From Nitrospira sp. (GTDB taxonomy: Bacteria > Nitrospirota > Nitrospiria > Nitrospirales > Nitrospiraceae), in contig JABMDK010000014.1 in the NCBI GenBank assembly GCA_015903995.1, positions 127,596 through 182,348 of the forward strand: a stretch of 54,753 nucleotides of DNA, read 5' to 3'. Below, in pieces: positions 8,497 to 18,152 of the stretch. The stretch's first letter is position 1. Every line of letters begins with the position of its first letter. The notes under the pieces were generated by a model. That model saw only the letters and a list, made by a program, of their open reading frames with translations, had not been told where the DNA came from and searched no databases. The translations under genes were made by a program, and so were the position numbers.

Positions 8497-11283
8497 GTGA
8501 GACCTACCCCTCTGCCTCAAAATCGGTCTGCAGACCTCATCATCGAGGGAGCGCGGCAGAATAATCTGAAGAACATCTCGCTGCAGATCCCTCACAATCA
8601 GGTGACAGCCATTACCGGCGTATCGGGATCCGGCAAGTCTTCGCTAGCCTTCGACACGATCTTTGCGGAAGGCCAATGGCGGTACGTCGAATCGCTCTCG
8701 ACCTATGCCCGCATGTTTCTCGACAAAGTGGCCCGCCCGGATGTGGATCGCCTGATCAACGTCCGGCCGGCAATTGCGATTGAACAAAAAAACCAAGTGC
8801 GCACGTCTCGCTCGACGGTCGGCACGACGACGGAGATTGCCGATCTACTACGCCTTCTCTTCGCCAAGATCGGCAAGCCCACCTGCCCAGTTTGCAAGCA
8901 AGAAGCCCGCTCCTTTCAGCCGGACACAGTCGCAGACGATCTGCTCAAGCGATGGCCTGATGCCAGAGCCATGGTGCTCTTCCCGATAGCAACTCCCTTG
9001 CGCAAAGAAGAAGCGGCCCTGGTTCAATCGTTGCTGACCCGTGGGTTCACCCGACTCAAAGCAGGCGATGACATGATCGATTTGCATGAAGTCGACACGC
9101 CATCACTCCACAAGTGTTCCACCCTCTTTCTTGTGCTTGATCGTCTGGTGATCCGGGGAGACAACCGCACTCGGCTGGTTGAAGCGATTGAAACGGCATT
9201 TCGCGAAGGAGAGGGCCGCTGCTCGATCGACATCATCGACCATGGGCGACAGTCCTATAGCACACAGTTTCTCTGCCAAGGCTGCGGACGAACGTTCGAA
9301 CCCCTGCGGCCGATTCTCTTTTCGTTCAACCATCCGCTCGGCGCCTGCCCCGAATGCAAAGGGTTCGGCAATGTGCTGCGGTACGATCCGGAGCTGGTCA
9401 TTCCCGACCCGACTAAATCGCTTGCTCAAGGAGCGGTGGAACCCTGGAGCAAGCCTAGCTCAGCCTGGTGGCAGAAGCAGATGATGACTGCGATGAAAAA
9501 ACATGGCGTTGACGTCGAGACTCCCTTCACGTCTCTACCGGTGGATCAACAACGATTACTCTGGGAGGGCGCCAAATCGTTCGATGGAATCAACGATTTC
9601 TTCGAGTACCTTGAAGGCAAACGGTACAAGCTGCACGTCCGTGTCTTTCTCAGCCGCTACCGCACACCGTTCGATTGCCCAAGCTGCCATGGCAGCCGCC
9701 TGAAACCGGACGCCCGGTTCGTCAAGATCGCCGGCACCGACATCCACGAGACGACGGAACGCACCGTCGAGAGTCTTTCTGAATGGGTTGAATCCCTGCC
9801 CCTCTCTCACGTTGAGCAGGAGATTGCGGCGGATATTCTCCGACAGCTGAAGGCCAAATTAGAGTTTCTCCAGCGCGTCGGCCTTGGGTACTTGACGCTC
9901 AATCGGCAAACCAAGACCCTCTCCGGTGGGGAGGCACAACGCGTGGCACTCGCCAACCAACTGGGCTCTCAGCTCGTCGGTACCCTCTACGTCCTCGACG
10001 AACCGACGATCGGACTTCATGCGAGAGATACAGACCTCTTGGCCGGCATCCTCCACGACCTCGCTGCAGCCGGCAATACAGTCGTCGTCGTTGAGCATGA
10101 CCGCCGCATGATCGAGTCGGCCGACTATCTCGTCGAACTCGGTCCTCACTCCGGTGAAAAGGGCGGCGAAATTGTCTGTGCGGCGCCAGCCAAGGAATTC
10201 ATCCAGAACAGTCGTCCCGTGACCGCTCGATACTTACGAGATGAAGACCACATTCCCCTGCCCACCAAGCGACGATCCGGTAACGGCAAGATGCTCGTGA
10301 TCGCCGGCGCAGCTGAGCATAATCTGAAAGACCTGTCTGTTCGCATTCCGCTCGGCATGCTTGTCTGCATCACCGGCGTCTCTGGTTCCGGCAAGAGCAC
10401 GTTGGTAGACGATACCCTGTATCGATCCGTCGCCCGCGCCTTCCGCGTGGAATCCCTTCCGATGGGGCGTTTCAGAGCCATCAAAGGCATCGAGCATCTT
10501 CAAGGCATCCGATTGATCGACCAACAGCCGATCGGACGCACCCCACGATCGAATCCCGTGACCTACCTGAAAGCCTTCGATGAGATCCGCCGGTTGTTTG
10601 CCTCAGAACGGGACGCGTTGCGGCAGGGATTCACGCCAGGCCACTTTTCGTTCAATGCTGCCGGCGGTCGGTGCGAACGTTGCGAAGGCAGCGGTGTGGA
10701 AAAGTTGGAAATGTATTTCTTCGAAGATATCTACGCGCCTTGCGAGATCTGCGAAGGCAAGCGCTTCAAACCGGAGATCTTGAAGATTCGGTATCGTGGG
10801 AAAACGATTGCCGACGTGCTCAACCTGACGATAGCGGAGGCACTCTCATTCTTCACCGGGATACCAAAACTGCAAGAACGACTGCATCTCCTCACGTCCA
10901 TCGGCCTTGGGTATTTGCGCCTCGGCCAGCCAGCCACCACCCTGTCCGGCGGCGAAGCTCAACGATTGAAAATCGCCGCTGAGTTGAAGGATACCTCTTC
11001 GCAAGATATCCTCTATATTATGGATGAGCCGACGACCGGCCTCCACTTTGAGGACATTAAGAAACTCCTTACCGTACTTCACAAGCTGGTCAACGCGGGC
11101 AATACGCTGGTGGTGGTCGAACACAATCTGGATGTCATCAAATCCGCCGACTGGATTATCGACCTCGGCCCGGAAGGAGGGGCCGCAGGAGGTCACATTG
11201 TTGCCGAAGGACGCCCAGAGCAGGTCGCCAAGGTTGCGGCGTCACATACGGGACGGTTCTTAGCAGCGATGTGGCCCGGCTAG
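8497..11283 (+). CDS. uvrA: UvrA excinuclease ABC subunit A
   Basis: A 928-residue protein with a GTG start. It has the tandem ABC ATPase architecture of UvrA: Walker A GVSGSGKSSLAF near residue 41 and GVSGSGKSTL in the second half, two LSGGEAQR signatures, and zinc-module cysteine pairs (CPVC; CQGC with CPEC; CPSC; CERC with CEIC). The region after the first zinc pair corresponds to the UvrB-binding/insertion domains. Family role: damage recognition in nucleotide excision repair. The N-terminal segment (EQKNQVRTSRSTVGT) differs from the E. coli version, so a second UvrA elsewhere is possible. Confidence 0.93.
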   Translation: MRPTPLPQNRSADLIIEGARQNNLKNISLQIPHNQVTAITGVSGSGKSSLAFDTIFAEGQWRYVESLSTYARMFLDKVARPDVDRLINVRPAIAIEQKNQVRTSRSTVGTTTEIADLLRLLFAKIGKPTCPVCKQEARSFQPDTVADDLLKRWPDARAMVLFPIATPLRKEEAALVQSLLTRGFTRLKAGDDMIDLHEVDTPSLHKCSTLFLVLDRLVIRGDNRTRLVEAIETAFREGEGRCSIDIIDHGRQSYSTQFLCQGCGRTFEPLRPILFSFNHPLGACPECKGFGNVLRYDPELVIPDPTKSLAQGAVEPWSKPSSAWWQKQMMTAMKKHGVDVETPFTSLPVDQQRLLWEGAKSFDGINDFFEYLEGKRYKLHVRVFLSRYRTPFDCPSCHGSRLKPDARFVKIAGTDIHETTERTVESLSEWVESLPLSHVEQEIAADILRQLKAKLEFLQRVGLGYLTLNRQTKTLSGGEAQRVALANQLGSQLVGTLYVLDEPTIGLHARDTDLLAGILHDLAAAGNTVVVVEHDRRMIESADYLVELGPHSGEKGGEIVCAAPAKEFIQNSRPVTARYLRDEDHIPLPTKRRSGNGKMLVIAGAAEHNLKDLSVRIPLGMLVCITGVSGSGKSTLVDDTLYRSVARAFRVESLPMGRFRAIKGIEHLQGIRLIDQQPIGRTPRSNPVTYLKAFDEIRRLFASERDALRQGFTPGHFSFNAAGGRCERCEGSGVEKLEMYFFEDIYAPCEICEGKRFKPEILKIRYRGKTIADVLNLTIAEALSFFTGIPKLQERLHLLTSIGLGYLRLGQPATTLSGGEAQRLKIAAELKDTSSQDILYIMDEPTTGLHFEDIKKLLTVLHKLVNAGNTLVVVEHNLDVIKSADWIIDLGPEGGAAGGHIVAEGRPEQVAKVAASHTGRFLAAMWPG

Positions 11284-11315
11284 CCGAGAGCAAGGGTTGA
11301 AAACATGCGCCGCCC

Positions 11316-12713
11316 TTACGAGTCGTTGTCTTGTTGCCCCTTCCGCTTCTCTTCACTGTGAGGTGGCTGCTCACCTTCCAACTTCTTATGCAGGTATTTT
11401 TTACTGAACGTCGTAACGGCAAACGCCAATCCGATGGCGATGGGAACAAAAATCGCCGAGGCAAGATTCGCATTCTTGAGCCAGCCCATTTCCTGAAACC
11501 CTTTGAATACATATCCACAAAGTCCGGCCAGATAATACGCAATGACGATGACCGACAATCCTTCGACAGTGTGCTGCAGCAGCACTTGGCTCTTGGTCGT
11601 CTTATCAACGCTTTGGAGTAGCGCAAGATTCTGCGCCTCCAAGATCAAGTCGATGCGCGTGCGAATGATGGTGATGATGCCCTCGAAGCCCCCTCGCAGC
11701 GTGTCGATCCGCTTTAAGAGCTGCTGATACCCCTCCGCCACACCCGTAATGCCGCTGAGCACATAGTCCGAGGTCGGACGATACGAATCCAGGGGTTTCT
11801 CTGCCAGCAACGCCAGGGTGGAATGCACGATCCTGTCATAGGGAAGCGAGGCCGACAACTCGAAGTGGAGTTTGCCGGCCATGCGATTGGTCTTCAGCAG
11901 ATCCTGCGTGAGGGTATTCAACCAGCGCTGCAACGTCTGAGAGTCGGCATGAGCGATGTGACTCGTGATGATTTCACGCTGTTTCAGGTGGACTTGTTCG
12001 AATTTATAGGCCTGGTCGATGGCGGCAGAGAACAACGGCTTTTGCATCAGCAGCAAATGATAGTAGGTCTCGATCCGCACGATGGCATCCACGATGTCTT
12101 TCAGACGTGAGGGGTCGCCTTGGGACGGTCCGACGCCGACCCAATACCGTTCTCGTCCATGTGTGTCCGGCGTAAAGCTCGTGACGATGCTGGTCTGCTC
12201 GTTCAAAATTCTGCTTCCGTACAGGACGGGCCCCGGCAGCAGCGCTCGCAGGTCGGTGCGCGACGGGAGCAGGCCCGTCGTCAGTAGAACATCCAAGCGA
12301 CAAACAACGGACCCAAGCGGCTGCAAGGAACAGAGATAATCCTGAAATGTCAGCGGCCCGAAGGTGACGCCGCCGCCCATTTGTGCCGACACATGCCAGA
12401 ATTGGTAGTTATAGTACTCCGTATGCGCCTGCCAAATAAGGATGAGCCGATCGCCGCTTTCCGATTCCTTCACGCCATAGCCGAACGTCTCCCGAAGCTG
12501 GGTCGTCTCGACGGGAACCTTGCAGCGCTCCAGCAGTGACTGAAATTCCAACCGACTGGCCGGCCGCTGTGTCGGCGGGTCGGACATGCGAAAGGCTTCG
12601 TAATGCACATGGGCCGGGGCACGTAGCCATTGTCCAATCGGCTGGTGCGGACGCTCATGCAACTTCCTCAAGAAAGCTCCAGCTTCAGTCTGAGGCGTAT
12701 CCTGGTGATTCAC
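11316..12713 (-). CDS. DUF3422-family membrane-anchored protein
   Basis: About 465 residues from a GTG at 12713 (VNHQDTPQTEAG). I chose it because GAGGAGGGAG lies nine bases upstream, while the longer frame has no ribosome site. Family features: N-terminal LHERPHQPI and HVHYEAF, a middle region of long helices, and two C-terminal membrane helices (VIVIAYYLAGLCGYVF and IFVPIAIGLAFAVTTF) with a charged cytosolic tail. The function of DUF3422 proteins is not established. It converges on uvrA. Confidence 0.8.
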   Translation of the reverse strand: MNHQDTPQTEAGAFLRKLHERPHQPIGQWLRAPAHVHYEAFRMSDPPTQRPASRLEFQSLLERCKVPVETTQLRETFGYGVKESESGDRLILIWQAHTEYYNYQFWHVSAQMGGGVTFGPLTFQDYLCSLQPLGSVVCRLDVLLTTGLLPSRTDLRALLPGPVLYGSRILNEQTSIVTSFTPDTHGRERYWVGVGPSQGDPSRLKDIVDAIVRIETYYHLLLMQKPLFSAAIDQAYKFEQVHLKQREIITSHIAHADSQTLQRWLNTLTQDLLKTNRMAGKLHFELSASLPYDRIVHSTLALLAEKPLDSYRPTSDYVLSGITGVAEGYQQLLKRIDTLRGGFEGIITIIRTRIDLILEAQNLALLQSVDKTTKSQVLLQHTVEGLSVIVIAYYLAGLCGYVFKGFQEMGWLKNANLASAIFVPIAIGLAFAVTTFSKKYLHKKLEGEQPPHSEEKRKGQQDNDS

Positions 12714-12885
12714 GTGTGTTCTCTCCCTCCTCGAACAGATACCTGACCCAGCTCGACTCATAGACGAACGCACCGGCACCTGGCCAACCAGCAGGGGTAA
12801 GCATATGCGATCTGACCCTACCACTGGGCGCCTTCCGCTTCAACGATGATGTCTCGGATTTCAGTGGAGAAGCAAGAGCGAGGCG

Positions 12886-13446
12886 TCAGTTGCAGGATGG
12901 ATCAAAGGGCATGTCGGCATATGGCTGATAGGCTTCGCCCAGCGTGAGGAGGATATCCCCCCAGACACGCGTCGGTTCTTTTTCGAACACTGCTTGCGGG
13001 TCCGCAGGCAACGTAATCCATGAGCCGGTTTTCATTTCATTCTCCAGCTGGCCCGGCGCCCATCCCGAATACCCAAGATAGGCACGGAAGGATTCCTTCG
13101 TCCCGACCCCGGTGAGAATGCGTTCGACCATACTGACATCCCCGCCAAGACAGACCCCGTCGAACACATGGTGCGCATTATCCGGAAACTGATCGCCTCG
13201 GTAGAGCAGCATCACTTGATTCGTCTGCACAGGGCCACCAGCATAGAGCACATGGCCCGATCCCTCGATCACCGGAATCTGGGGTAAGGCTTCAGAAATG
13301 GACATGGCCGTCGGACGGTTCACGATGACACCGAGCGCGCCTTCCGGCCCATGTTCACACAGCAAGACCACGGTCTGGCGGAAGTTCGGGTCACGCAGAC
13401 TTGGTGCCGCGATCAGAAAAATGCCTTTACGGAGTTCGGTGTTCAT
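12886..13446 (-). CDS. YqgE/AlgH-family protein
   Basis: About 186 residues from the ATG at 13446 (MNTELRKGIFLIAAPSL). Family signature: DPNFRQTVVLLCEHGPEGALGVIVNRP, split here into two recognisable strands, then LYAGGPV and a C-terminal YLGYSGWAPGQLENE. Family proteins are annotated as UPF0301 or AlgH and are structurally known but mechanistically unresolved. Length is standard. The nitrilase-family gene lies 77 bases upstream on the same strand. Confidence 0.92.
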   Translation of the reverse strand: MNTELRKGIFLIAAPSLRDPNFRQTVVLLCEHGPEGALGVIVNRPTAMSISEALPQIPVIEGSGHVLYAGGPVQTNQVMLLYRGDQFPDNAHHVFDGVCLGGDVSMVERILTGVGTKESFRAYLGYSGWAPGQLENEMKTGSWITLPADPQAVFEKEPTRVWGDILLTLGEAYQPYADMPFDPSCN

Positions 13447-13523
13447 GAGGGAAATCCTACTCTGCCCACGCAACTTGCGCAAGCACTGGGCTTCTCGTAG
13501 CAAGAGATGACGGTGGAGGGAGT

Positions 13524-14315
13524 TTACATCTTGTACAGCGACGTGCGGCGGTCGCGAAGCAGATCGTTGTAGCGATTCAACCTCTTGTTGCGGGCTTGCG
13601 CCGGGTCAATCTCAACGATCGTCAGCTCTTCTTGGTCATGAGACGCCCGATGTTGAATGACCCCCTTCGGGGTGACCACTTCGCTCTGGCCGATGTAGGT
13701 CAACCGCTCTTTCCCACCTCGTGCCTCGCTACCGATGCGATTGCACGTCACGGCAAACACCCGATTTTCGAGACACCGCACCGGCATGGAATCTGGGCAG
13801 TTCGGCAAGACCAGATTGGAGGGATGACAAATGATGTCGGCCCCCTGCATAGCTAATGCCCGCGCGGCCTCCGGATAGTACCAATCGAAACAAATCATGA
13901 TGCCGATCTTGGCTGAGCCGATATCCCACACAAGAAATCCTGAGTCACCTGGCGTAAAGAACAGCGTCTCCTCATAAAATAAATGGGTCTTCCGATAGCA
14001 TCCAAGAAAACCAGACGGCCCCACGACCACGGCAGAGTTGTAGCAGTGGGAATCGGATCGTTCAGGGAGCCCCGCCACAAGATGCATTTTGCGGCGTTTC
14101 GCGATGTCTAGCAGACGACGTACCGTCTGGCCATCGGGGACCGGCTCAGCGAGGCGCTGCGCTTCCTCCTGTGAAAGAAACTGATAGCCGGACGCGAACA
14201 ACTCCGGCAGCACGATGAGATCAGCTTCCGCCTGTTCCAGCTTGGCCGTGACTCTCTCCAGATTCTTGGCCACCTCACCGAACTGTGGATCGAATTGGTA
14301 GAACCCAACTCGCAC
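13524..14315 (-). CDS. carbon-nitrogen hydrolase (nitrilase superfamily)
   Basis: A 263-residue protein with the complete nitrilase catalytic triad: Glu38 in LPELFASGY, Lys109 in YRKTHLF and Cys142 in MICFDWYYPE. These enzymes hydrolyse amides or nitriles through a thioimidate/thioester intermediate. Size and the SGY and DWYYPE context resemble aliphatic or omega-amidase types, but the substrate cannot be read from sequence. Cytosolic, no signal peptide. A hairpin terminator separates it from the upstream SmbP-like gene. Confidence 0.9.
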   Translation of the reverse strand: MRVGFYQFDPQFGEVAKNLERVTAKLEQAEADLIVLPELFASGYQFLSQEEAQRLAEPVPDGQTVRRLLDIAKRRKMHLVAGLPERSDSHCYNSAVVVGPSGFLGCYRKTHLFYEETLFFTPGDSGFLVWDIGSAKIGIMICFDWYYPEAARALAMQGADIICHPSNLVLPNCPDSMPVRCLENRVFAVTCNRIGSEARGGKERLTYIGQSEVVTPKGVIQHRASHDQEELTIVEIDPAQARNKRLNRYNDLLRDRRTSLYKM

Positions 14316-14337
14316 GTAACACTCCCTTCATACAAGA

Positions 14338-14364
14338 ACGGGCAGGGATTGTGTCCCTGCCCGT
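14338..14364 (-). terminator. hairpin terminator after the SmbP-like gene
   Basis: A perfect 11-base inverted repeat, ACGGGCAGGGA (14338-14348) and TCCCTGCCCGT (14354-14364), with a 5-base loop. It lies 50 bases after the SmbP-like stop. The minus-strand downstream sequence is only mildly T-rich and an A6 run flanks the other side, so it could work in both directions. Confidence 0.6.
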
Positions 14365-14414
14365 CTAAAAAACTCGCTGACCGCTGAAAGCCGTCAGCTA
14401 CGAACCCTGCTGCG

Positions 14415-14762
14415 TTACTTCACTTCCGCCAAATGCATCGCGGCCCCATCTGCATGTTCCGTGCATGCATCGGCATGTCCGGCCTTGCCATGTTTCACAG
14501 CTTCCGTTAGGTGTTTTACCCCTTCCATCAAATGGGGATTTTTCACTCCAGCAGCCGTCGCATGCTTGAGTGCCTCCTCTGCATGCTGCACACAGGCATC
14601 GGCGTGGCCTTCTTTTCCATGCGACGCCGCGCCTTTTGCATGTTCGACCGCTTCAGCCACATGCTTGTCTCCGGCGAGCGCTAAACCATTCAGCACCGGT
14701 GCCCCGACCAACAGACCAAGTCCGAATACAAGCATCGTACTACGACGGATTCTTCTCATCAT
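14415..14762 (-). CDS. smbP: SmbP-like small metal-binding periplasmic protein
   Basis: A 115-residue protein beginning with ATGATG behind AAGGAGG. It has a signal peptide (STMLVFGLGLLVGAPVL, then ALAGD) and a mature part of tandem His-rich helical repeats: HVAEAVEHAKGAASHGKEGH, then HADACVQHAEEALKHA, VKHLTEAVKHGKAGH and HADACTEHADGAAMH. This matches SmbP of Nitrosomonas, a periplasmic four-helix protein that binds copper and other divalent metals. In a copper-dependent nitrifier it would buffer periplasmic copper; that role is inferred here. Confidence 0.88.
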   Translation of the reverse strand: MMRRIRRSTMLVFGLGLLVGAPVLNGLALAGDKHVAEAVEHAKGAASHGKEGHADACVQHAEEALKHATAAGVKNPHLMEGVKHLTEAVKHGKAGHADACTEHADGAAMHLAEVK

Positions 14763-14844
14763 GGCTGCCTCCTTGCTGGTGGAAGATGCAAAGTTTTACG
14801 TTGAAATTCATCGAATCCACTTTACACAGCGCTCCTTTAGACTG

Positions 14845-15723
14845 TCAAGAAGGCTTGGAGGCTGGATCAAATCCAAGCATTTTCTGGAGCGCATGAAGAT
14901 CTTTTTCGGCCGGGCAGGCAAAGTCCCGACTCCACTCCCACCACGACCCCGGATAGTTTCTGAGCTTCGAATATCCGACAAGCTTGAGAATGAAATAGAG
15001 CCAGGCTGATCGTACCCCGCCAGTACAGTAGCAAATGACTTCCTGCTCGTTGCGTAGCCCCTTTGCGCCCAACATCTCCCTGATCACGGACACATCCTTG
15101 ACGGTCGCATCCTTATTCAGGAACCCATTCCAGGCCACGTGGATGGCTGAAGGAATGTGACCGGGCCGTGGAATACCCGACACCTCTTTCCCTAAATACT
15201 CTTCAACACTGCGAGCATCCAGAATAGCGGTCTGGGGATGCGCCCCCCTGACGAGGCCTTTCAGGTCCTCCTTCGACGCGATCAGAGCCCCTACCGGTTG
15301 AGCCTTGAAATTTCCCCTCGTTGGGGAGACCGACCCATGCTCGAACGGCCGCTTTTCCGCCGTCCACTTCACCCATCCCCCGTCCACAATACGCAATCGG
15401 GTGTGGCCCAGGTAGTCCAACATCCAAAACATCCGCCCTTCATCGCCCCAGTTGTCGAACGGATTGGAATAGATCACCACCTCGCTGTCCTGATTGATCC
15501 CAAGCCGCTGGAGAATACGCTCGATCTCGCCGAGATCTGGATTGAGTAATCCTTTCGCGACGGCGTTGGGATCGCTGTACTCATGCCATGTGGAATGCAC
15601 GGCCCCGGGGATATGCCCGCCGAACTCATAGGCGGCCTTGCCGCGCACATCGATGATGACAAGACCCGGACGGCCCAATTGTTGCTGAAGCATTTCCGTA
15701 TCGATGAGTAATGGATGTGTCAC
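14845..15723 (-). CDS. tandem-rhodanese sulfurtransferase
   Basis: A 292-residue protein with two rhodanese domains. The N-terminal one (about 5-125: VIIDVRGKAAYEFGGHIPG) has no active-site cysteine. The C-terminal one (about 150-280: AILDARSVEEYLG) has the catalytic loop CTGGVRSA with Cys233. The loop is six residues, as in thiosulfate/3-mercaptopyruvate sulfurtransferases. It begins 35 bases after the stop of the pentaheme cytochrome gene on the same strand. No export signal, so cytosolic. The sulfur donor is unknown. Confidence 0.88.
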   Translation of the reverse strand: MTHPLLIDTEMLQQQLGRPGLVIIDVRGKAAYEFGGHIPGAVHSTWHEYSDPNAVAKGLLNPDLGEIERILQRLGINQDSEVVIYSNPFDNWGDEGRMFWMLDYLGHTRLRIVDGGWVKWTAEKRPFEHGSVSPTRGNFKAQPVGALIASKEDLKGLVRGAHPQTAILDARSVEEYLGKEVSGIPRPGHIPSAIHVAWNGFLNKDATVKDVSVIREMLGAKGLRNEQEVICYCTGGVRSAWLYFILKLVGYSKLRNYPGSWWEWSRDFACPAEKDLHALQKMLGFDPASKPS

Positions 15724-15757
15724 GATGCCTGGCTCTTTCTAGCCCACGACGGGCGAT

Positions 15758-17044
15758 TCAGCTGTGCACGCCGGCGTTGCAACGATTGCCGTTCGGTTGG
15801 CGACGGACGTGCGATAGCCGAGTTTCTTGGTGTTCCAATGCAGTTTTCAACTCGCCGGACAACGGAAATTCTCGCTCATAGACGACAAAGCGATAGGGGT
15901 CGTTGCCGGTCAGGCCATATTTCGTCTGCAACATCTCATGCTGCGAATCAGTCAGAATATGGTAGCGCACTCTGGTCCTCAGCTTGAGTCCGTCCGTTTT
16001 CTCGGGTATCCGATACGCAAACCGGTACTCATGGCTGGTCTGCGGGAACAGCCGATTATCATACAACTCTACGATGGCAGGCTGCCAGAGGATCCACCGC
16101 CCCATCGTGGAGCTCTGCTGCTCCAGTACGTTTCCCTGCTGATCTTCGACGAGGAACTCCACCGTAAAAAAACGATCGGGGTCGCCAGTCGGGATCTTAT
16201 GCCCGGCACCGGCATTCGTCAGGGTCAGCGTAAACCCGACCCGATCGCCGGGCTTCGGAGCCTCGGTGTCCGCTTTCACCTGAACCGCCACCGCTCGCCC
16301 TACCATATCGGGATCGTGTCCACCTCGCCAGAGGTGTCGACGCCCCTTGCGGACCGGTCCACCCAGGGCCACCGGTCTCTCGATCTCCGGCATGTGGCAA
16401 CTCTGGCAAATGAAGCCCCGCTCCTGCCAGTATTGTCCTTCATATTCTGCATAGGTCCCGCAGGGTCCCACGTTGTAGAACTGGGCTGGACCGGACACTA
16501 CATTGTGGCAGCGGTAACACAGCTGAGCGGTCCTAAAATTGGGGTCATACTTCGTGGGATGCGGGGCCACGGAATCCTCAAAAGGTCCGTGGATCACGCC
16601 GTCACGCACATGACACGCCGCGCACGTCACCGACTCTTTCTGAAAATCCGGATCGTAACGTGGGTTTGGTTCCTGACTCGCCTTCTCGACTCGTCCACGC
16701 GGAATCTCTTTCACCAGCGTCGGCTGCTGATTCTCAAGCGGTGTGTGGCAATTCAAGCACACCCAAATGTTCTTGTCTTTCTTCCAATAGGCTTGAAAAA
16801 ACGGATCTTCGTACGCATGGGCATGAATGCTCGTCTTCCATTCCTCATAGATCTCACGGTGACATTGGCCACAGGATTCGGCGTTGAGAGTGGTCAGCCC
16901 TTTGGGGACGTTCTGGAACGGAATGGCGTGGGCATAGTCATCGCGCAACCCGAAAATCACGACCGGTTTGACCTCCGTGTAGTACAGATAGGTCGCCCCG
17001 GCCAGCACGCCCAACAGAATAGGGATGACGTACGCGCGCCTCAT
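15758..17044 (-). CDS. membrane-anchored pentaheme cytochrome c
   Basis: A 428-residue protein with an N-terminal anchor helix (YVIPILLGVLAGATYLYY) and five CxxCH heme sites at residues 58-62, 96-100, 141-145, 176-180 and 213-217. The first is followed by REIYEEW, a pattern shared with the cytochromes at 35044 and 36451. The C-terminal 180 residues form a heme-free beta-sandwich-like domain with GHKIPTGDPDRFF. It belongs to the cytochrome c554-like multiheme group, and acts as a periplasmic electron carrier facing outward. Its ATG overlaps the stop of the upstream deacetylase-like gene. Confidence 0.88.
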   Translation of the reverse strand: MRRAYVIPILLGVLAGATYLYYTEVKPVVIFGLRDDYAHAIPFQNVPKGLTTLNAESCGQCHREIYEEWKTSIHAHAYEDPFFQAYWKKDKNIWVCLNCHTPLENQQPTLVKEIPRGRVEKASQEPNPRYDPDFQKESVTCAACHVRDGVIHGPFEDSVAPHPTKYDPNFRTAQLCYRCHNVVSGPAQFYNVGPCGTYAEYEGQYWQERGFICQSCHMPEIERPVALGGPVRKGRRHLWRGGHDPDMVGRAVAVQVKADTEAPKPGDRVGFTLTLTNAGAGHKIPTGDPDRFFTVEFLVEDQQGNVLEQQSSTMGRWILWQPAIVELYDNRLFPQTSHEYRFAYRIPEKTDGLKLRTRVRYHILTDSQHEMLQTKYGLTGNDPYRFVVYEREFPLSGELKTALEHQETRLSHVRRQPNGNRCNAGVHS

Positions 17045-17985
17045 ACGGCAAGCAGCGTCTTGATGTGGGCCTCGACCGAGGCCGCAAGTGCCGTCAGATT
17101 GTAGCCACCTTCGAGAGACGACAGGATACGGCCCATCGCATGTCGTTTGGCGATACCCGCCACGATCTCGGTCAACTCCGCATAGCCGGATTCGGTCAAT
17201 CCCATACTCGCCAACGGATCCTCTTTATGCGCATCGAAACCGGCTGAGATGACGACAAACTCCGGCTTAAAATCATCGGCTGCCGCTACGAGCACTTTCT
17301 GAAACACGGCGCGATAGTCATCATCCCCCTCACCGGCTTCCATCGGCACATTGATAGTAAATCCTTCCCCGGCTCCTGTGCCTCGCTCGGTGCCTCGGCC
17401 TGTGCCGGGATAATGCGGATACTGGTGGGTACTGAAGAAGAGAATCGAGGGGTCGTCCTCAAAACTATGCTGTGTCCCATTCCCATGATGGACATCCCAA
17501 TCGACAATCAGCACGCGAGTGAGTCCATACTTCTTCTGGACATAGCGCGCAGCAATCGCCACGTTATTGAAAAAACAGAACCCCATCGCTCGCCCGGCTT
17601 CGGCATGGTGACCGGGAGGCCGCACGGCACAGAATACATGGTCCACGCGCTGTGCCATGATGGCATCGACCGCCGCCAATGCGCCGCCTGCCGCCAAATA
17701 TGCGGCCTGGAGGGTGCCTGGGGACATGGACGTATCAGGATCGAGCGAGATGCGGCCGCTTGTGGGTGCCTGACGGTTGAGCAAGGCCACATAATTGGGG
17801 GTATGGACCTGTGTAATCCATTCATCCTCGGCTCGTCGCGGTTCAATACGAACCAGGCGAGCAGCCGTTCCACTCTCCTCCAATCGCTGCATGATGGCGC
17901 GCAGCCGTCCAGGAGACTCCGGATGTCCGGATCCCATATCATGTTCAAGATACGCCGGATGATAGACAAGTCCTGTTTTACCCAT
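17041..17985 (-). CDS. histone deacetylase-like zinc amidohydrolase
   Basis: A 314-residue protein of the class II HDAC/acetoin-utilisation family. Zinc and catalytic signatures are present: VRPPGHHAEAGRAMGFC (the tandem His pair), VDWDVHHGNGTQ (Asp and His ligands) and SAGFDAHKEDP (Asp ligand). The tyrosine-bearing GGYNL loop is near the end. Bacterial members deacetylate acetylpolyamines or other small amides or proteins; the substrate is unknown here. The ATG of the pentaheme cytochrome overlaps its stop, so the pair is co-translated. Confidence 0.9.
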   Translation of the reverse strand: MGKTGLVYHPAYLEHDMGSGHPESPGRLRAIMQRLEESGTAARLVRIEPRRAEDEWITQVHTPNYVALLNRQAPTSGRISLDPDTSMSPGTLQAAYLAAGGALAAVDAIMAQRVDHVFCAVRPPGHHAEAGRAMGFCFFNNVAIAARYVQKKYGLTRVLIVDWDVHHGNGTQHSFEDDPSILFFSTHQYPHYPGTGRGTERGTGAGEGFTINVPMEAGEGDDDYRAVFQKVLVAAADDFKPEFVVISAGFDAHKEDPLASMGLTESGYAELTEIVAGIAKRHAMGRILSSLEGGYNLTALAASVEAHIKTLLAV

Positions 17986-18040
17986 AACGACTACTCGTGA
18001 AGCATGAAACGTCGTTCGTCTGATTCACTCCCCGCTCTAA

Positions 18041-18057
18041 CGAGATACGCTTCACGC
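18041..18057 (+). repeat. dispersed intergenic repeat, copy 1
   Basis: CGAGATACGCTTCACGC, matching copies at 36419 and 38405 at 16 of 17 positions. Flanking sequence (CGTGAAGC at about 17995) gives partial dyad symmetry. It lies in the divergent region between the deacetylase-like gene and the TPR gene. Confidence 0.6.
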
Positions 18058-18152
18058 AATACGAAATACGTCCCCAGGTTATCATGCAGAAAACGCCATA
18101 GACAATGTGCGCCGGCACTGCTATCGTCGCCCATTAACGATGAGGAGCCCTC

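Noticed and set aside
15827..17104. 425-residue plus-strand open frame
   Set aside because: Antisense to the pentaheme cytochrome; the opposite strand has five heme sites and a signal anchor.
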